DNA from: Dehalococcoidia bacterium
GTDB lineage: Bacteria > Chloroflexota > Dehalococcoidia > SZUA-161
Assembly (NCBI GenBank): GCA_014859215.1
Contig: JACUUS010000066.1
Span: 1 to 11,091 of the forward strand
DNA: 11,091 nt
Reading direction: 5' to 3'
The translations under genes and the position numbers were made by a program. Positions within the stretch are counted from its first letter, which is position 1. Each line of letters starts with the position of its first letter. The notes under the pieces are model-generated. The model saw nothing but the letters and a program-made list of their open reading frames with translations. It was not told the DNA's origin and searched no databases. This document shows, one piece after another, positions 1-6,385 of this stretch.

Positions 1-17
1 CAAGAGTGATGACGAGC

Positions 18-46
18 TTGACCGGCGCAGCGTTGTGTTCTATAAT
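18..46 (+). promoter_or_regulatory. Promoter of the C2H2 zinc-finger gene
   Basis: A -35 box TTGACC (18-23), a 17-bp spacer and a perfect TATAAT (41-46) match the housekeeping sigma factor consensus closely. In DNA this GC-rich such a match is unlikely by chance. The predicted start of transcription is near 52-54, which gives a leader of about 75 nt before the ATG at 129. Promoter function is inferred from sequence only. Confidence 0.75.
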
Positions 47-54
47 GTCGGCAA

Positions 55-78
55 CCCCGTACAGGCATGTATCCGGGG
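55..78 (+). other. Hairpin at the predicted 5' end of the transcript
   Basis: CCCCG (55-59) can pair with CGGGG (74-78), and TAC (60-62) can pair with GTA (69-71), leaving a 2-nt bulge and a 6-nt loop. The stem would begin within a few bases of the predicted transcription start. It could protect the mRNA 5' end or act as a small leader element. No known riboswitch family is recognised. Confidence 0.35.
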
Positions 79-128
79 GCAGGAGCAGAGCGGGTCGGTG
101 CGGTTGAGCAAGCATAGCGAGGTCTGTA

Positions 129-530
129 ATGTATCAATGCAAGCAGTGTGGTAAAGAGTTCGGTGACTGGCATGCGCTGGGCGGACACACAAGAACACAC
201 AGGGAAAGCAGCCGGAAAGGCGACGGTGCGCGGGCGATCGGGGGTGGGGGCATGCCTGATGGGGGGCATGAGGATGGGTCTGATCAAGCTCTGGGCAGGG
301 CGCTGGGCCGGCTTAGCGAGCTCTCGGGGGAGGAGGCCTGGCGCATCGTGGTCCAGTGGATTTTGGATGTCTACCGCCAGGCGCGCCTGCGGGACGAGAT
401 AATAGACGGATACCGCCTCCGGATCAGGGAGAGCGAGACCCGTATCGAGGCTGTACAGAGCGAGCTCAAAAAGCTGCAGCAGCAGGTCGCAGGGCAGCAC
501 GTTTACAAGGGGCCGAACAATCAGCTATAA
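129..530 (+). CDS. Small C2H2 zinc-finger protein with C-terminal coiled coil (unassigned function)
   Basis: The 133-aa product opens with a single finger: Cys4, Cys7, Phe11, Leu17, His20, His24. This is the classical C-x2-C-x3-F-x5-L-x2-H-x3-H spacing, and it includes ALGGH (16-20) as in plant QALGGH-type fingers. A basic then Gly/Asp-rich linker (about 25-52) follows, then a helical region (about 53-86) and a charged, coiled-coil-like helix (about 87-122). The start has a good Shine-Dalgarno GAGG (119-122) 6 nt before the ATG. Codon use is GC-rich at third positions like the neighbours, which argues for a real gene. Bacterial Ros/MucR fingers have a shorter Cys-His spacing, so this is not simply that family. 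One finger plus a coiled coil suggests a dimeric DNA-, RNA- or protein-binding factor, which is inference. The stop TAA overlaps the -10 box of aspS. Confidence 0.8.
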   Translation: MYQCKQCGKEFGDWHALGGHTRTHRESSRKGDGARAIGGGGMPDGGHEDGSDQALGRALGRLSELSGEEAWRIVVQWILDVYRQARLRDEIIDGYRLRIRESETRIEAVQSELKKLQQQVAGQHVYKGPNNQL

Positions 531-531
531 T
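502..531 (+). promoter_or_regulatory. aspS promoter inside the end of the zinc-finger gene
   Basis: TTTACA (502-507), an 18-bp spacer and a perfect TATAAT (526-531) form a near-consensus promoter. The TAA stop of the upstream gene (528-530) is part of the -10 box. The aspS ATG begins at 539, only 7 nt after the box, so transcription should start at or within a base or two of the A of the ATG. There is no Shine-Dalgarno sequence. This points to a leaderless aspS mRNA. Confidence 0.7.
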
Positions 532-538
532 CTTCACG

Positions 539-2335
539 ATGACTGCTTTCAGGTCACAGTACTGTGGAGACGCGCGAAAAGAGCAGGTAGGGCGGACGAT
601 AACCGTTGCCGGGTGGGTGAACCGGCGGCGCGACCACGGCGGTCTGATCTTCATCGACCTCCGCGACCGTGAAGGGATTCTCCAGGTCGTCTTCAATCCT
701 GAAGTCTCGAAGGGAAGCCACGCTGTCGCGATTGAACTGCGGAATGAGTACGTTCTACGGGTAACGGGGAAGGTCCATTTGCGTCCTCCCGGGACCGAGA
801 ATCCAAAGCTTGGCACCGGGGATGTGGAGCTTATAGCCGAAGATGCGGAGATACTTAACAGGTCGAAGACGCCCCCATTCTACATAAATGAAGATGTAGA
901 AGTCGACGAGGCGCTCCGCCTGAAGTACCGCTATCTCTATATCCGGCGCGAGAAGATGCAGCGCAACCTCATTCTTCGCCACCGCGTCGTCAAGTTCATG
1001 CGTGATTTTCTCGACGACCGCGGGTTCATCGAGATTGAAACTCCTGTTTTGATCAAGAGCACGCCGGAAGGGGCCAGGGACTACCTGGTGCCCAGCCGGA
1101 TCTATCCGGGCAAGTTCTATGCTCTGCCGCAGTCTCCCCAGCAGTTGAAGCAGCTGCTCATGGTAGCAGGAATGGACAAGTACTTCCAGGTCGCGCGCTG
1201 CTTCCGCGACGAGGACCCCAGGGCCGACAGGCAGCCCGAGTTCACGCAGCTTGATCTCGAAATGAGCTTCGTGGATGAGCATGATGTCCTCGACCTTATG
1301 GAGGACCTGTTCGCCTCCATGGTGGAGACGGTAACGCCGGAGAAAAAAACGGCAAAACCCTTCCCCCGGCTGACCTATAAAGAGGCCATGGAGAGGTACG
1401 GTTGCGACAAGCCCGACATCCGGTTCGGACTGGAGCTCGCCGAACTGTCGGATATTTTTGCCGGCACCGAATTTTCGGTCTTCCGGACTGTTCTTGAAGC
1501 TGGAGGCATGGTCAAGGGTTTCGCCGCGACGGGCTGCGCGGGGTATTCGAGAAGCGAACTCGCAGGACTTACCGAGTTCGTGAAGAGCCGGGGCGCTAAG
1601 GGCCTGGTCACCATGGCTCTGGAAGCGGGCAGCGACCCGGCGGGGTCACCCGCCCGGGACAGTGCGAAATCCGTGATCACGAAATTCCTCACCTCTGAGC
1701 AGCTTGATGAGATCGTCAAGAGGCTTGGCGGCAAAACCGGGGACCTCCTGCTTATCGTGGCTGATCAACCGAAAACCACCAACGCGGTCCTTGCCGCGCT
1801 GCGTTCTGAGATGGCCTCACGCCTGGGGCTGATAGACCCTGATGTGCTGGCGTTCACCTTTATTCTCGACTATCCGCTCTTTGAACGGACCGAGGACGGA
1901 CGATGGGAGCCCATGCACCATCCGTTTACCGCGCCGAGGGATGAGGATATTCCTCTGCTGGACACGGACCCGGGATCAGTAGGGGCCAGACATTACGACT
2001 TTGTCTGTAACGGCTGCGAGATATCGAGTGGATCAATCAGGATCCACGACAGGCGTTTGCAGGAGAAGATCTTTGAAATTCTGGGGTATAGCAAAGAGGA
2101 GACCGAGGAAAGGTTCGGCCACCTGCTGGAGGCTCTTGAGTTTGGCGCCCCGCCGCACGGCGGTATCGCGCCGGGGATCGACCGCTTCATCATGCTTCTT
2201 ATAGGGGAGGACAATATCCGGGAGGTAATCGCGTTCCCCAAGACACAGAGCGCCGTGGACCTCATGCTGGACTCTCCTTCCCCGGTTTCCGCCGACCAGC
2301 TGCGGGAACTCCACCTGAGGGTAACTGAAGCCTGA
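539..2335 (+). CDS. aspS: Aspartyl-tRNA synthetase, probably non-discriminating (Asp/Asn)
   Basis: A 598-aa bacterial-type class IIb synthetase that charges tRNA-Asp with aspartate. The N-terminal OB-fold anticodon domain (about 1-105) is followed by the catalytic core, a GAD insertion (about 285-430) and the rest of the core. Motif 2 is FRDED (222-226) with QPEFTQ after it. Motif 3 is GGIAPGIDR (541-549), and the QSPQ substrate loop is at 198-201. In the anticodon domain, His33 (RRRDHGG) and Gly85 (PPGTENP) match the His/Gly pair that marks non-discriminating AspRS in Pseudomonas; the E. coli discriminating enzyme has Leu and Lys there. The enzyme therefore probably also makes Asp-tRNA-Asn for GatCAB amidation. 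The frame stays open upstream to 356, but homology begins just after the ATG at 539 and the promoter fits that start. No Shine-Dalgarno sequence is seen. Confidence 0.97.
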   Translation: MTAFRSQYCGDARKEQVGRTITVAGWVNRRRDHGGLIFIDLRDREGILQVVFNPEVSKGSHAVAIELRNEYVLRVTGKVHLRPPGTENPKLGTGDVELIAEDAEILNRSKTPPFYINEDVEVDEALRLKYRYLYIRREKMQRNLILRHRVVKFMRDFLDDRGFIEIETPVLIKSTPEGARDYLVPSRIYPGKFYALPQSPQQLKQLLMVAGMDKYFQVARCFRDEDPRADRQPEFTQLDLEMSFVDEHDVLDLMEDLFASMVETVTPEKKTAKPFPRLTYKEAMERYGCDKPDIRFGLELAELSDIFAGTEFSVFRTVLEAGGMVKGFAATGCAGYSRSELAGLTEFVKSRGAKGLVTMALEAGSDPAGSPARDSAKSVITKFLTSEQLDEIVKRLGGKTGDLLLIVADQPKTTNAVLAALRSEMASRLGLIDPDVLAFTFILDYPLFERTEDGRWEPMHHPFTAPRDEDIPLLDTDPGSVGARHYDFVCNGCEISSGSIRIHDRRLQEKIFEILGYSKEETEERFGHLLEALEFGAPPHGGIAPGIDRFIMLLIGEDNIREVIAFPKTQSAVDLMLDSPSPVSADQLRELHLRVTEA

Positions 2336-2359
2336 CAGGGCAGGTACACAATTGTCCTT

Positions 2360-2386
2360 TTGCTTAAACGCGCCTCATGCTATAAT
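2360..2386 (+). promoter_or_regulatory. tig (and clpP) promoter, extended -10
   Basis: A perfect TATAAT (2381-2386) is preceded by TGC, giving an extended -10 element. The best -35 candidate, TTGCTT (2360-2365), has a short 15-bp spacer, which an extended -10 can tolerate. The ATG of tig starts at 2396, 9 nt after the box, so the leader would be only 0-3 nt. It lies in the 60-nt gap after aspS. Confidence 0.65.
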
Positions 2387-2395
2387 CAAAATACT

Positions 2396-3739
2396 ATGAA
2401 AGTCACAACGGAAACCATCGAGAAGTCCCAGGTAGTCCTGAACATCGAAGTCGACCCCGAAGAGATGGAAAGGGCGGTTCAGCAGGCGTACCGCAGGGTA
2501 GGAGCGAGGACGACGATACCCGGCTTTCGGAAGGGAAAGGCGCCCGTGGCTATGCTGGAGCGGTATTTAGGAAAGGAAGCCCTTGTCGAAGAAGCCGCCG
2601 AGCACCTTCTGCCCGAAGTCTACGAGCGGGTAATCCGCGAGCATGAGGTGCCGATTATCGCCCAGCCGCAGGTCGAAGTGATCAAGGTCGATCCCCTTGC
2701 TTTCAAGGCTACTGTGCCGGTGCGGCCCACCATCGAACTTGGAGATTACAGGACGATCAAACTCGAGTCCAAACCTGTCGAAGTGGCGGACCAGGAAGTA
2801 TCAGCGACTCTTGAGAAGCTCCGTTCGGCTCAGGCGCCATGGGAACCGGTCGACAGGCCGGCCGGTACCGGCGACCTGCTTGCTATCGATGTCGAAGGCA
2901 CCATTGACGGGGAAAAGGTAATCGAGGAAAAGGACGGCTGGTTCCCGCTTGCACCCGATGCGCGCGCCGGCGTGCCGGGTTTCGCGGAGAAACTGGAGGG
3001 GGCTGTAAGAGATGAGGTGAGGGAGTTTACCCTGACCCTTCCGGAGGAGCGCAGCCAGTATGGCGGCAAGGAGTGCAGTTTCCGTGTGACCGTGAAAGAA
3101 GTCAAGGAGAAAAGGCTTCCCGAACTCGATGATGAACTGGCAAAGAGCCTCGGTCTCGGCCTGGAGACACTGGACGCGCTCAAGGAAAGGATCGCCGGTG
3201 ATATCAGGGTTCAGAAGGAACGTGAAGCCAGGAGCCTGCTCGAAGAGAAAGCTGTCAGCGCATTGATCGACACGGCCCGGCTGGAGTACCCGGATGTGCT
3301 GGTTGAGCACGAGATCGAGCATTTGATGGAAGAGCAGCAGCGGTATTTCGGGCAGGGGCAGAAGCTGGAGAACTACCTCGAGGCTCTGAAGAAGACGGAG
3401 GAGGAACTGAAAAACGAGCTGCGCCCGGTAGCCGAGCGACTGGTGACACGGAGCCTGGTCCTCCACAAGTTCGCCGAATTGGAGGGGGTAGAAGTAGAGG
3501 CATCTGAAATCGATTCAGAAATTCAGCGTATGCTTGAACACACTGAAGAAGATCGGCTGCGCTCCGCGCTTCAGACTGAACAGGCGAGGGAATCCCTGCG
3601 CAGAAGTCTGTATATGAAAAAGGCCCTGGACCGCCTGGTCGAGTTGACAACTGCAACGGACGAAGAGGCAGGTTCGGGTGAGGTCGAGGCGTCATCGCAA
3701 AGTGAAGAGGTGGTAGAAAATGAGAACAGAACCGAGTAA
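2396..3739 (+). CDS. tig: Trigger factor, ribosome-associated chaperone and peptidyl-prolyl isomerase
   Basis: The 447-aa product binds near the ribosome exit tunnel and shelters nascent chains. The ribosome-binding domain (about 1-145) carries the family signature GFRKGKAP at 43-50. The FKBP-like PPIase domain (about 155-240) follows, with the typical GD-x4-D-x-EGTIDG pattern. The C-terminal helical chaperone domain (about 240-415) comes next, then a short acidic Ser/Glu-rich tail. Total length is typical of the family. The frame is open from 2360, but conserved sequence begins at the ATG at 2396, and the earlier ATG would lie upstream of the -10 box. No Shine-Dalgarno sequence precedes the chosen start, consistent with a leaderless message. 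The last 20 nt overlap the beginning of clpP, so the two are probably co-transcribed and translationally coupled. Confidence 0.96.
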   Translation: MKVTTETIEKSQVVLNIEVDPEEMERAVQQAYRRVGARTTIPGFRKGKAPVAMLERYLGKEALVEEAAEHLLPEVYERVIREHEVPIIAQPQVEVIKVDPLAFKATVPVRPTIELGDYRTIKLESKPVEVADQEVSATLEKLRSAQAPWEPVDRPAGTGDLLAIDVEGTIDGEKVIEEKDGWFPLAPDARAGVPGFAEKLEGAVRDEVREFTLTLPEERSQYGGKECSFRVTVKEVKEKRLPELDDELAKSLGLGLETLDALKERIAGDIRVQKEREARSLLEEKAVSALIDTARLEYPDVLVEHEIEHLMEEQQRYFGQGQKLENYLEALKKTEEELKNELRPVAERLVTRSLVLHKFAELEGVEVEASEIDSEIQRMLEHTEEDRLRSALQTEQARESLRRSLYMKKALDRLVELTTATDEEAGSGEVEASSQSEEVVENENRTE

Positions 3740-4328
3740 CGTCATACCGTTTGTCATCGAGAGCAGCGCCCGTGGCGAGCGCACTTTCGATATATACTCG
3801 CTGCTGCTCAAGGAGCGGATTATCTTCCTTGGCACTCCGATCAGCGACCAGGTGGCAAACGTAATTGTGGCCCAATTGCTGTATCTGGAGCGGGAGGACC
3901 CGGATAAGGACATCAGCCTGTATATTCACTGCCCGGGCGGCGTTATCAACTCAGGTCTTGCCATATATGACACCATGCAGTTGATCCGGTGTGATGTGTC
4001 CACAATCTGTGTCGGCCTGGCCGCCAGCATGGGCACAGTCCTGCTTACTGCGGGCGCCAAGGGCAAACGCTATGCTTTGCCCAATGCGACTATTCACATG
4101 CACCAGCCTATGGGGGGCGCCCAGGGGCAGGCCGCGGACATAGAGATCGCGGCACGGGAGATCCTGAGGTTGCAGGACGTGATCAGGACTATACTGGTCC
4201 GCCATACCGGGCAGACTCTCGAAAAAATCGTGCACGATACTGACCGCGACTTCTACATGAGTTCGGACTCAGCTCTCGAGTATGGTGTTATAGACGAGAT
4301 ACTCAGCGGGAACAAGGCGAGAACATAA
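3720..4328 (+). CDS. clpP: ATP-dependent Clp protease proteolytic subunit
   Basis: A 202-aa serine peptidase of family S14 that forms the two-ring tetradecameric chamber working with a Clp ATPase such as ClpX or ClpC. The catalytic triad is complete: Ser103 (GLAASMG), His128 (HMHQPMGG) and Asp177 (DTDRDF), with the family's exact 25- and 49-residue spacings. The N-terminal loop with IPFVIE and the hydrophobic-pocket region TFDIYSLLLKERI are intact. A strong Shine-Dalgarno AGAGGTGG (3706-3713) sits 6 nt before the ATG, inside the 3' end of tig, and the genes overlap by 20 nt. No clpX follows, because transcription meets the convergent operon at the hairpin 10 nt downstream. Pairing tig with clpP is common in bacteria and couples folding with quality control. 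Confidence 0.97.
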   Translation: MRTEPSNVIPFVIESSARGERTFDIYSLLLKERIIFLGTPISDQVANVIVAQLLYLEREDPDKDISLYIHCPGGVINSGLAIYDTMQLIRCDVSTICVGLAASMGTVLLTAGAKGKRYALPNATIHMHQPMGGAQGQAADIEIAAREILRLQDVIRTILVRHTGQTLEKIVHDTDRDFYMSSDSALEYGVIDEILSGNKART

Positions 4329-4337
4329 CGGCATTAC

Positions 4338-4366
4338 GGACTCTGCCCGTTATGCGGGCAGAGTCC
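4338..4366. terminator. Convergent hairpin, putative bidirectional terminator
   Basis: GGACTCTGCCCG (4338-4349) and CGGGCAGAGTCC (4355-4366) form a perfect 12-bp GC-rich stem with a 5-nt loop, between the convergent 3' ends of clpP and the formyltransferase-like gene. The TAA stop of the minus-strand gene (4350-4352) falls in the loop, so one arm is also that gene's last four codons. Neither side has a clean T tract; the plus side has only TGTCTATTT. Efficiency as an intrinsic terminator is therefore uncertain. Confidence 0.65.
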
Positions 4367-5156
4367 TGTCTATTTCCCGGGTCAGCGAATAGGCCTCGAT
4401 CGTCCTGCCGGCGTCATCTGTGACCCTTCCATCCTGAATCCTGACCCTACCCTCGCTGAAGGCTTTGACCGTGGCTATGATAAGAGGCAATTCTCTCTTC
4501 ATCCCTTCCCTGCGAATGGCCCGGAAAAGGGGGTTGTCGTCTCTCTGCGCCTTGATTTCATCCATCGAGAGTCCGCGCGCATCCTCACGGATCCTGTCGA
4601 AGTCCCCGCCTGTTATGCGGAAAGTGCAGTAGGTGACGGGAGGGCCCTTGTCAAGCTCCGGCGTCACCAGGTGCATCATCACCCCGGTCTCCTCCGCACC
4701 TTGCTCGATCAGCTTCCAGATGACCTCGCGCCAGGTGCCTTCGGGTCCTCCGGGCGCCGCCGGATGGAGGTTTATCATCGTGTAGCGCCTGCACATCTCC
4801 GGCCCTACGATGAGCATGTAACCGGCAAGCACGCATATATCAGGCTGGAACTCCCTCAAACGGCGCATGACCTCGCGGTCGTATTCCAGACGCCAATCGC
4901 GCACGGCTTCGGGGCTTTTTCGCTCAACGAGCTTGTTACGGAATCCGTGGGATGAGAAGCATACGAGAGGTATTGCGCGCGATCTGACCAGTTCCAGAAA
5001 CCTGTCCGTCTCCTCTGAATGTCCAGGCTCGCGGTTGCAGAAGACGAACTCTATCTTCGCTCGTACTTCGCCGCGCCTGATGCTTTCCTGCATGGCGGTG
5101 AGTAATGCGCGCGAACCTTCGCCGCGCCCTGAGGAAAACCAGCCGACGCTATACAT
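4350..5156 (-). CDS. PurN-like formyltransferase family protein, substrate unknown
   Basis: The 268-aa product resembles the formyl-tetrahydrofolate-dependent glycinamide ribonucleotide formyltransferase fold. The catalytic triad is visible: Asn129 and His131 in INLHP, and Asp169 in VTPELDKG. The folate-side segment LAGYMLIV (110-117) is also PurN-like. Differences matter. The phosphate-binding loop, SGNGSN in PurN, reads SGRGEGSR here (9-16). The segment after NLHP is AAPGGPEGTW instead of the usual SLLPxYxG. The C-terminal 70 residues or so extend beyond PurN's normal length of about 200. I therefore expect a formyl transfer or hydrolysis on a substrate other than GAR, which is inference. 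The ATG overlaps the stop of the upstream PHP gene by 8 nt and has an AAGGGA Shine-Dalgarno sequence about 4 nt away. It is the last gene of the operon. Confidence 0.8.
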   Translation of the reverse strand: MYSVGWFSSGRGEGSRALLTAMQESIRRGEVRAKIEFVFCNREPGHSEETDRFLELVRSRAIPLVCFSSHGFRNKLVERKSPEAVRDWRLEYDREVMRRLREFQPDICVLAGYMLIVGPEMCRRYTMINLHPAAPGGPEGTWREVIWKLIEQGAEETGVMMHLVTPELDKGPPVTYCTFRITGGDFDRIREDARGLSMDEIKAQRDDNPLFRAIRREGMKRELPLIIATVKAFSEGRVRIQDGRVTDDAGRTIEAYSLTREIDRTLPA

Positions 5157-5823
5157 TGTGTCCCTTAACCAATTTCAGCATTCTGTTCCTGATATTGTAG
5201 AAATGGACTACAGGGCTCGTACGTGCCATGGAAATCCTGCACCCGGTCAGAGCATGTTTGAAATTCTCGGCGCCGTTGAAATCAGCGAGCTCCATGAAAG
5301 TCCTGCCTATCTCCCGGACAACATGAGCATCGCTTCCAGCCGTTCCCGGCAGGCCGAGCGATGATGCGAAACGGGAAGCTCGATTGGAGTCCTGCAAGAG
5401 CATGGTACGGGCGTTGAATATCTCCACCAGGTCCAGGTCCGACGCGATTCGGTCAAGCGCCCGGCGCTGGAGTCGGGAATGCGGGCGGAACCGGTCGAAT
5501 GGGTGCGGCACCAGTACGAGTCCACCCTGGGCCTTTATACGCTTCACGGTGTCCTCGGGAGAAAGGTGACCGGGGACGTGTTCATGAAGAAAAAGACCTA
5601 TTAGTTCGCCGCGGGTGGTCAGTATTTCTTCACCGACAATAATCTTCAGTGGCGCGCGGCGTTCCATTTCCAGCGCGCCGGCAATGGTATCGTGGTCGGT
5701 AATGGCAAGGCAGTTTATACCCGAGCTGAGGCAATGCGCGACGATCTCGTCCGGCCTGGAAGTGGAGTCTTTTGAGTAGCAGGTATGGACATGAAGGTCG
5801 GCTTTCAGCCGTGGTTGAGTCAA
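5149..5823 (-). CDS. PHP-domain metal-dependent phosphoesterase (TrpH/YciV-like)
   Basis: The 224-aa product carries the PHP motifs in order: DLHVHT with His11 and His13, ITDHDT with Asp43 and His44, Glu65/Glu66, His80/His82, VPHPFDR with His107, and GSDAH with Asp165 and His167. These build a two- or three-metal phosphoesterase site. TrpH/YciV relatives hydrolyse 3',5'-nucleotide bisphosphates and short RNA 5' ends, but they are about 290 aa. This one is shorter and appears to lack the inserted domain, so the substrate is open. The only reasonable start is TTG at 5823, 4 nt after the efp stop, with a purine-rich GGAAAGAG about 8 nt before it in the end of efp. It overlaps the following formyltransferase-like gene by 8 nt, so the two are translationally coupled and may act together. 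Confidence 0.85.
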   Translation of the reverse strand: MTQPRLKADLHVHTCYSKDSTSRPDEIVAHCLSSGINCLAITDHDTIAGALEMERRAPLKIIVGEEILTTRGELIGLFLHEHVPGHLSPEDTVKRIKAQGGLVLVPHPFDRFRPHSRLQRRALDRIASDLDLVEIFNARTMLLQDSNRASRFASSLGLPGTAGSDAHVVREIGRTFMELADFNGAENFKHALTGCRISMARTSPVVHFYNIRNRMLKLVKGHNV

Positions 5824-5827
5824 AGCG

Positions 5828-6385
5828 CTAAACTCTTTCCACGTAGCTCCCCGTCCGGGTGTCTATACGGACCGTATCGCCCTTGTTGACGAAGAATGGC
5901 ACCTGGGCCGTCACACCGGTCTGGAGTACGGCCGGTTTGGTCCCGGCCTGGGAAGTATCGCCCTTGAAGCTCGGCCCGGTATCGACCACTTCGAGCTCAA
6001 CGGTGATGGGAAGCTCGATACCGATGGGCTCCTCATTATATCGCGATATAGTCAGGGTCATGCCGTCCTTGAGGTAATTGAGCGCATCCCCCAGGTGTCC
6101 GGCGCTGAGAGGAGTCTGTTCGAAAGTCTCCGTATCCATGAAGTAGTAAAGGTCGCCGTCCTGGTACAGGTACTGGGCGGTCCTCTGTTCCAGCCGGACG
6201 CGGTTTATCTTGTCTCCGGCCTGAAGTGTACGATCGATCGTATGCCCGGCGCGGATATCGCGCAGCCGCAGCCTTACCTGGGCGCTGCCTCGGCCGATCT
6301 TTAGATGCTGGAAATCGAGGATGGAATAGAGCTGCCCATCAAGTTCGATTACCATGCCCTTTCTTAGCTCTCCGGCATCGATCAT
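5828..6385 (-). CDS. efp: Translation elongation factor P, Arg-32 type
   Basis: The 185-aa product enters the ribosome E site and relieves stalling at consecutive prolines. It has the KOW-like N domain (about 1-62) and two OB domains (about 65-125 and 127-185). The EF-P signature near the C terminus runs from KPAVLQTG through VPFFVNKGD to GSYVERV. The loop that contacts the P-site tRNA reads HLKIGRGSA, placing Arg32 at the tip where E. coli has the modified Lys34. Arg at this site is rhamnosylated by EarP in Pseudomonas and Neisseria; no earP is in this window, so modification here is unknown. The start has a perfect GGAGG 7 nt upstream. The ATGA overlap with the upstream aminopeptidase gene (6382-6385) suggests coupled translation. 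A neighbouring Xaa-Pro peptidase gene is a frequent and functionally apt partner. Confidence 0.96.
   Translation of the reverse strand: MIDAGELRKGMVIELDGQLYSILDFQHLKIGRGSAQVRLRLRDIRAGHTIDRTLQAGDKINRVRLEQRTAQYLYQDGDLYYFMDTETFEQTPLSAGHLGDALNYLKDGMTLTISRYNEEPIGIELPITVELEVVDTGPSFKGDTSQAGTKPAVLQTGVTAQVPFFVNKGDTVRIDTRTGSYVERV

Noticed and set aside
1..128. Possible tRNA or small RNA gene before the zinc-finger gene
   Set aside because: No cloverleaf, anticodon arm or T-loop sequence can be drawn; a promoter plus leader explains the stretch.
250..270. CATGCC...GGCATG inverted repeat
   Set aside because: It lies inside the Gly-rich linker codons of the zinc-finger gene, and short G-rich repeats are expected there; no other evidence supports a role.
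356..538. N-terminal extension of AspRS by 61 residues from an ATG at 356
   Set aside because: It would lie entirely inside the zinc-finger gene in another frame, has no AspRS similarity, and the promoter at 502-531 would cut it off.
755..1282. Open minus-strand frame of 175 codons across aspS
   Set aside because: It lies fully within aspS, with no recognisable domain or start signal, as expected from a shadow of GC-rich coding DNA.
2360..2395. Earlier trigger factor start giving 12 extra residues
   Set aside because: This start precedes the -10 box at 2381-2386, and family similarity begins at the ATG at 2396.
2801..3929. Two long minus-strand open frames (221 and 224 codons) opposite tig and clpP
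   Set aside because: Their products have no family motifs and they oppose two well-identified genes.
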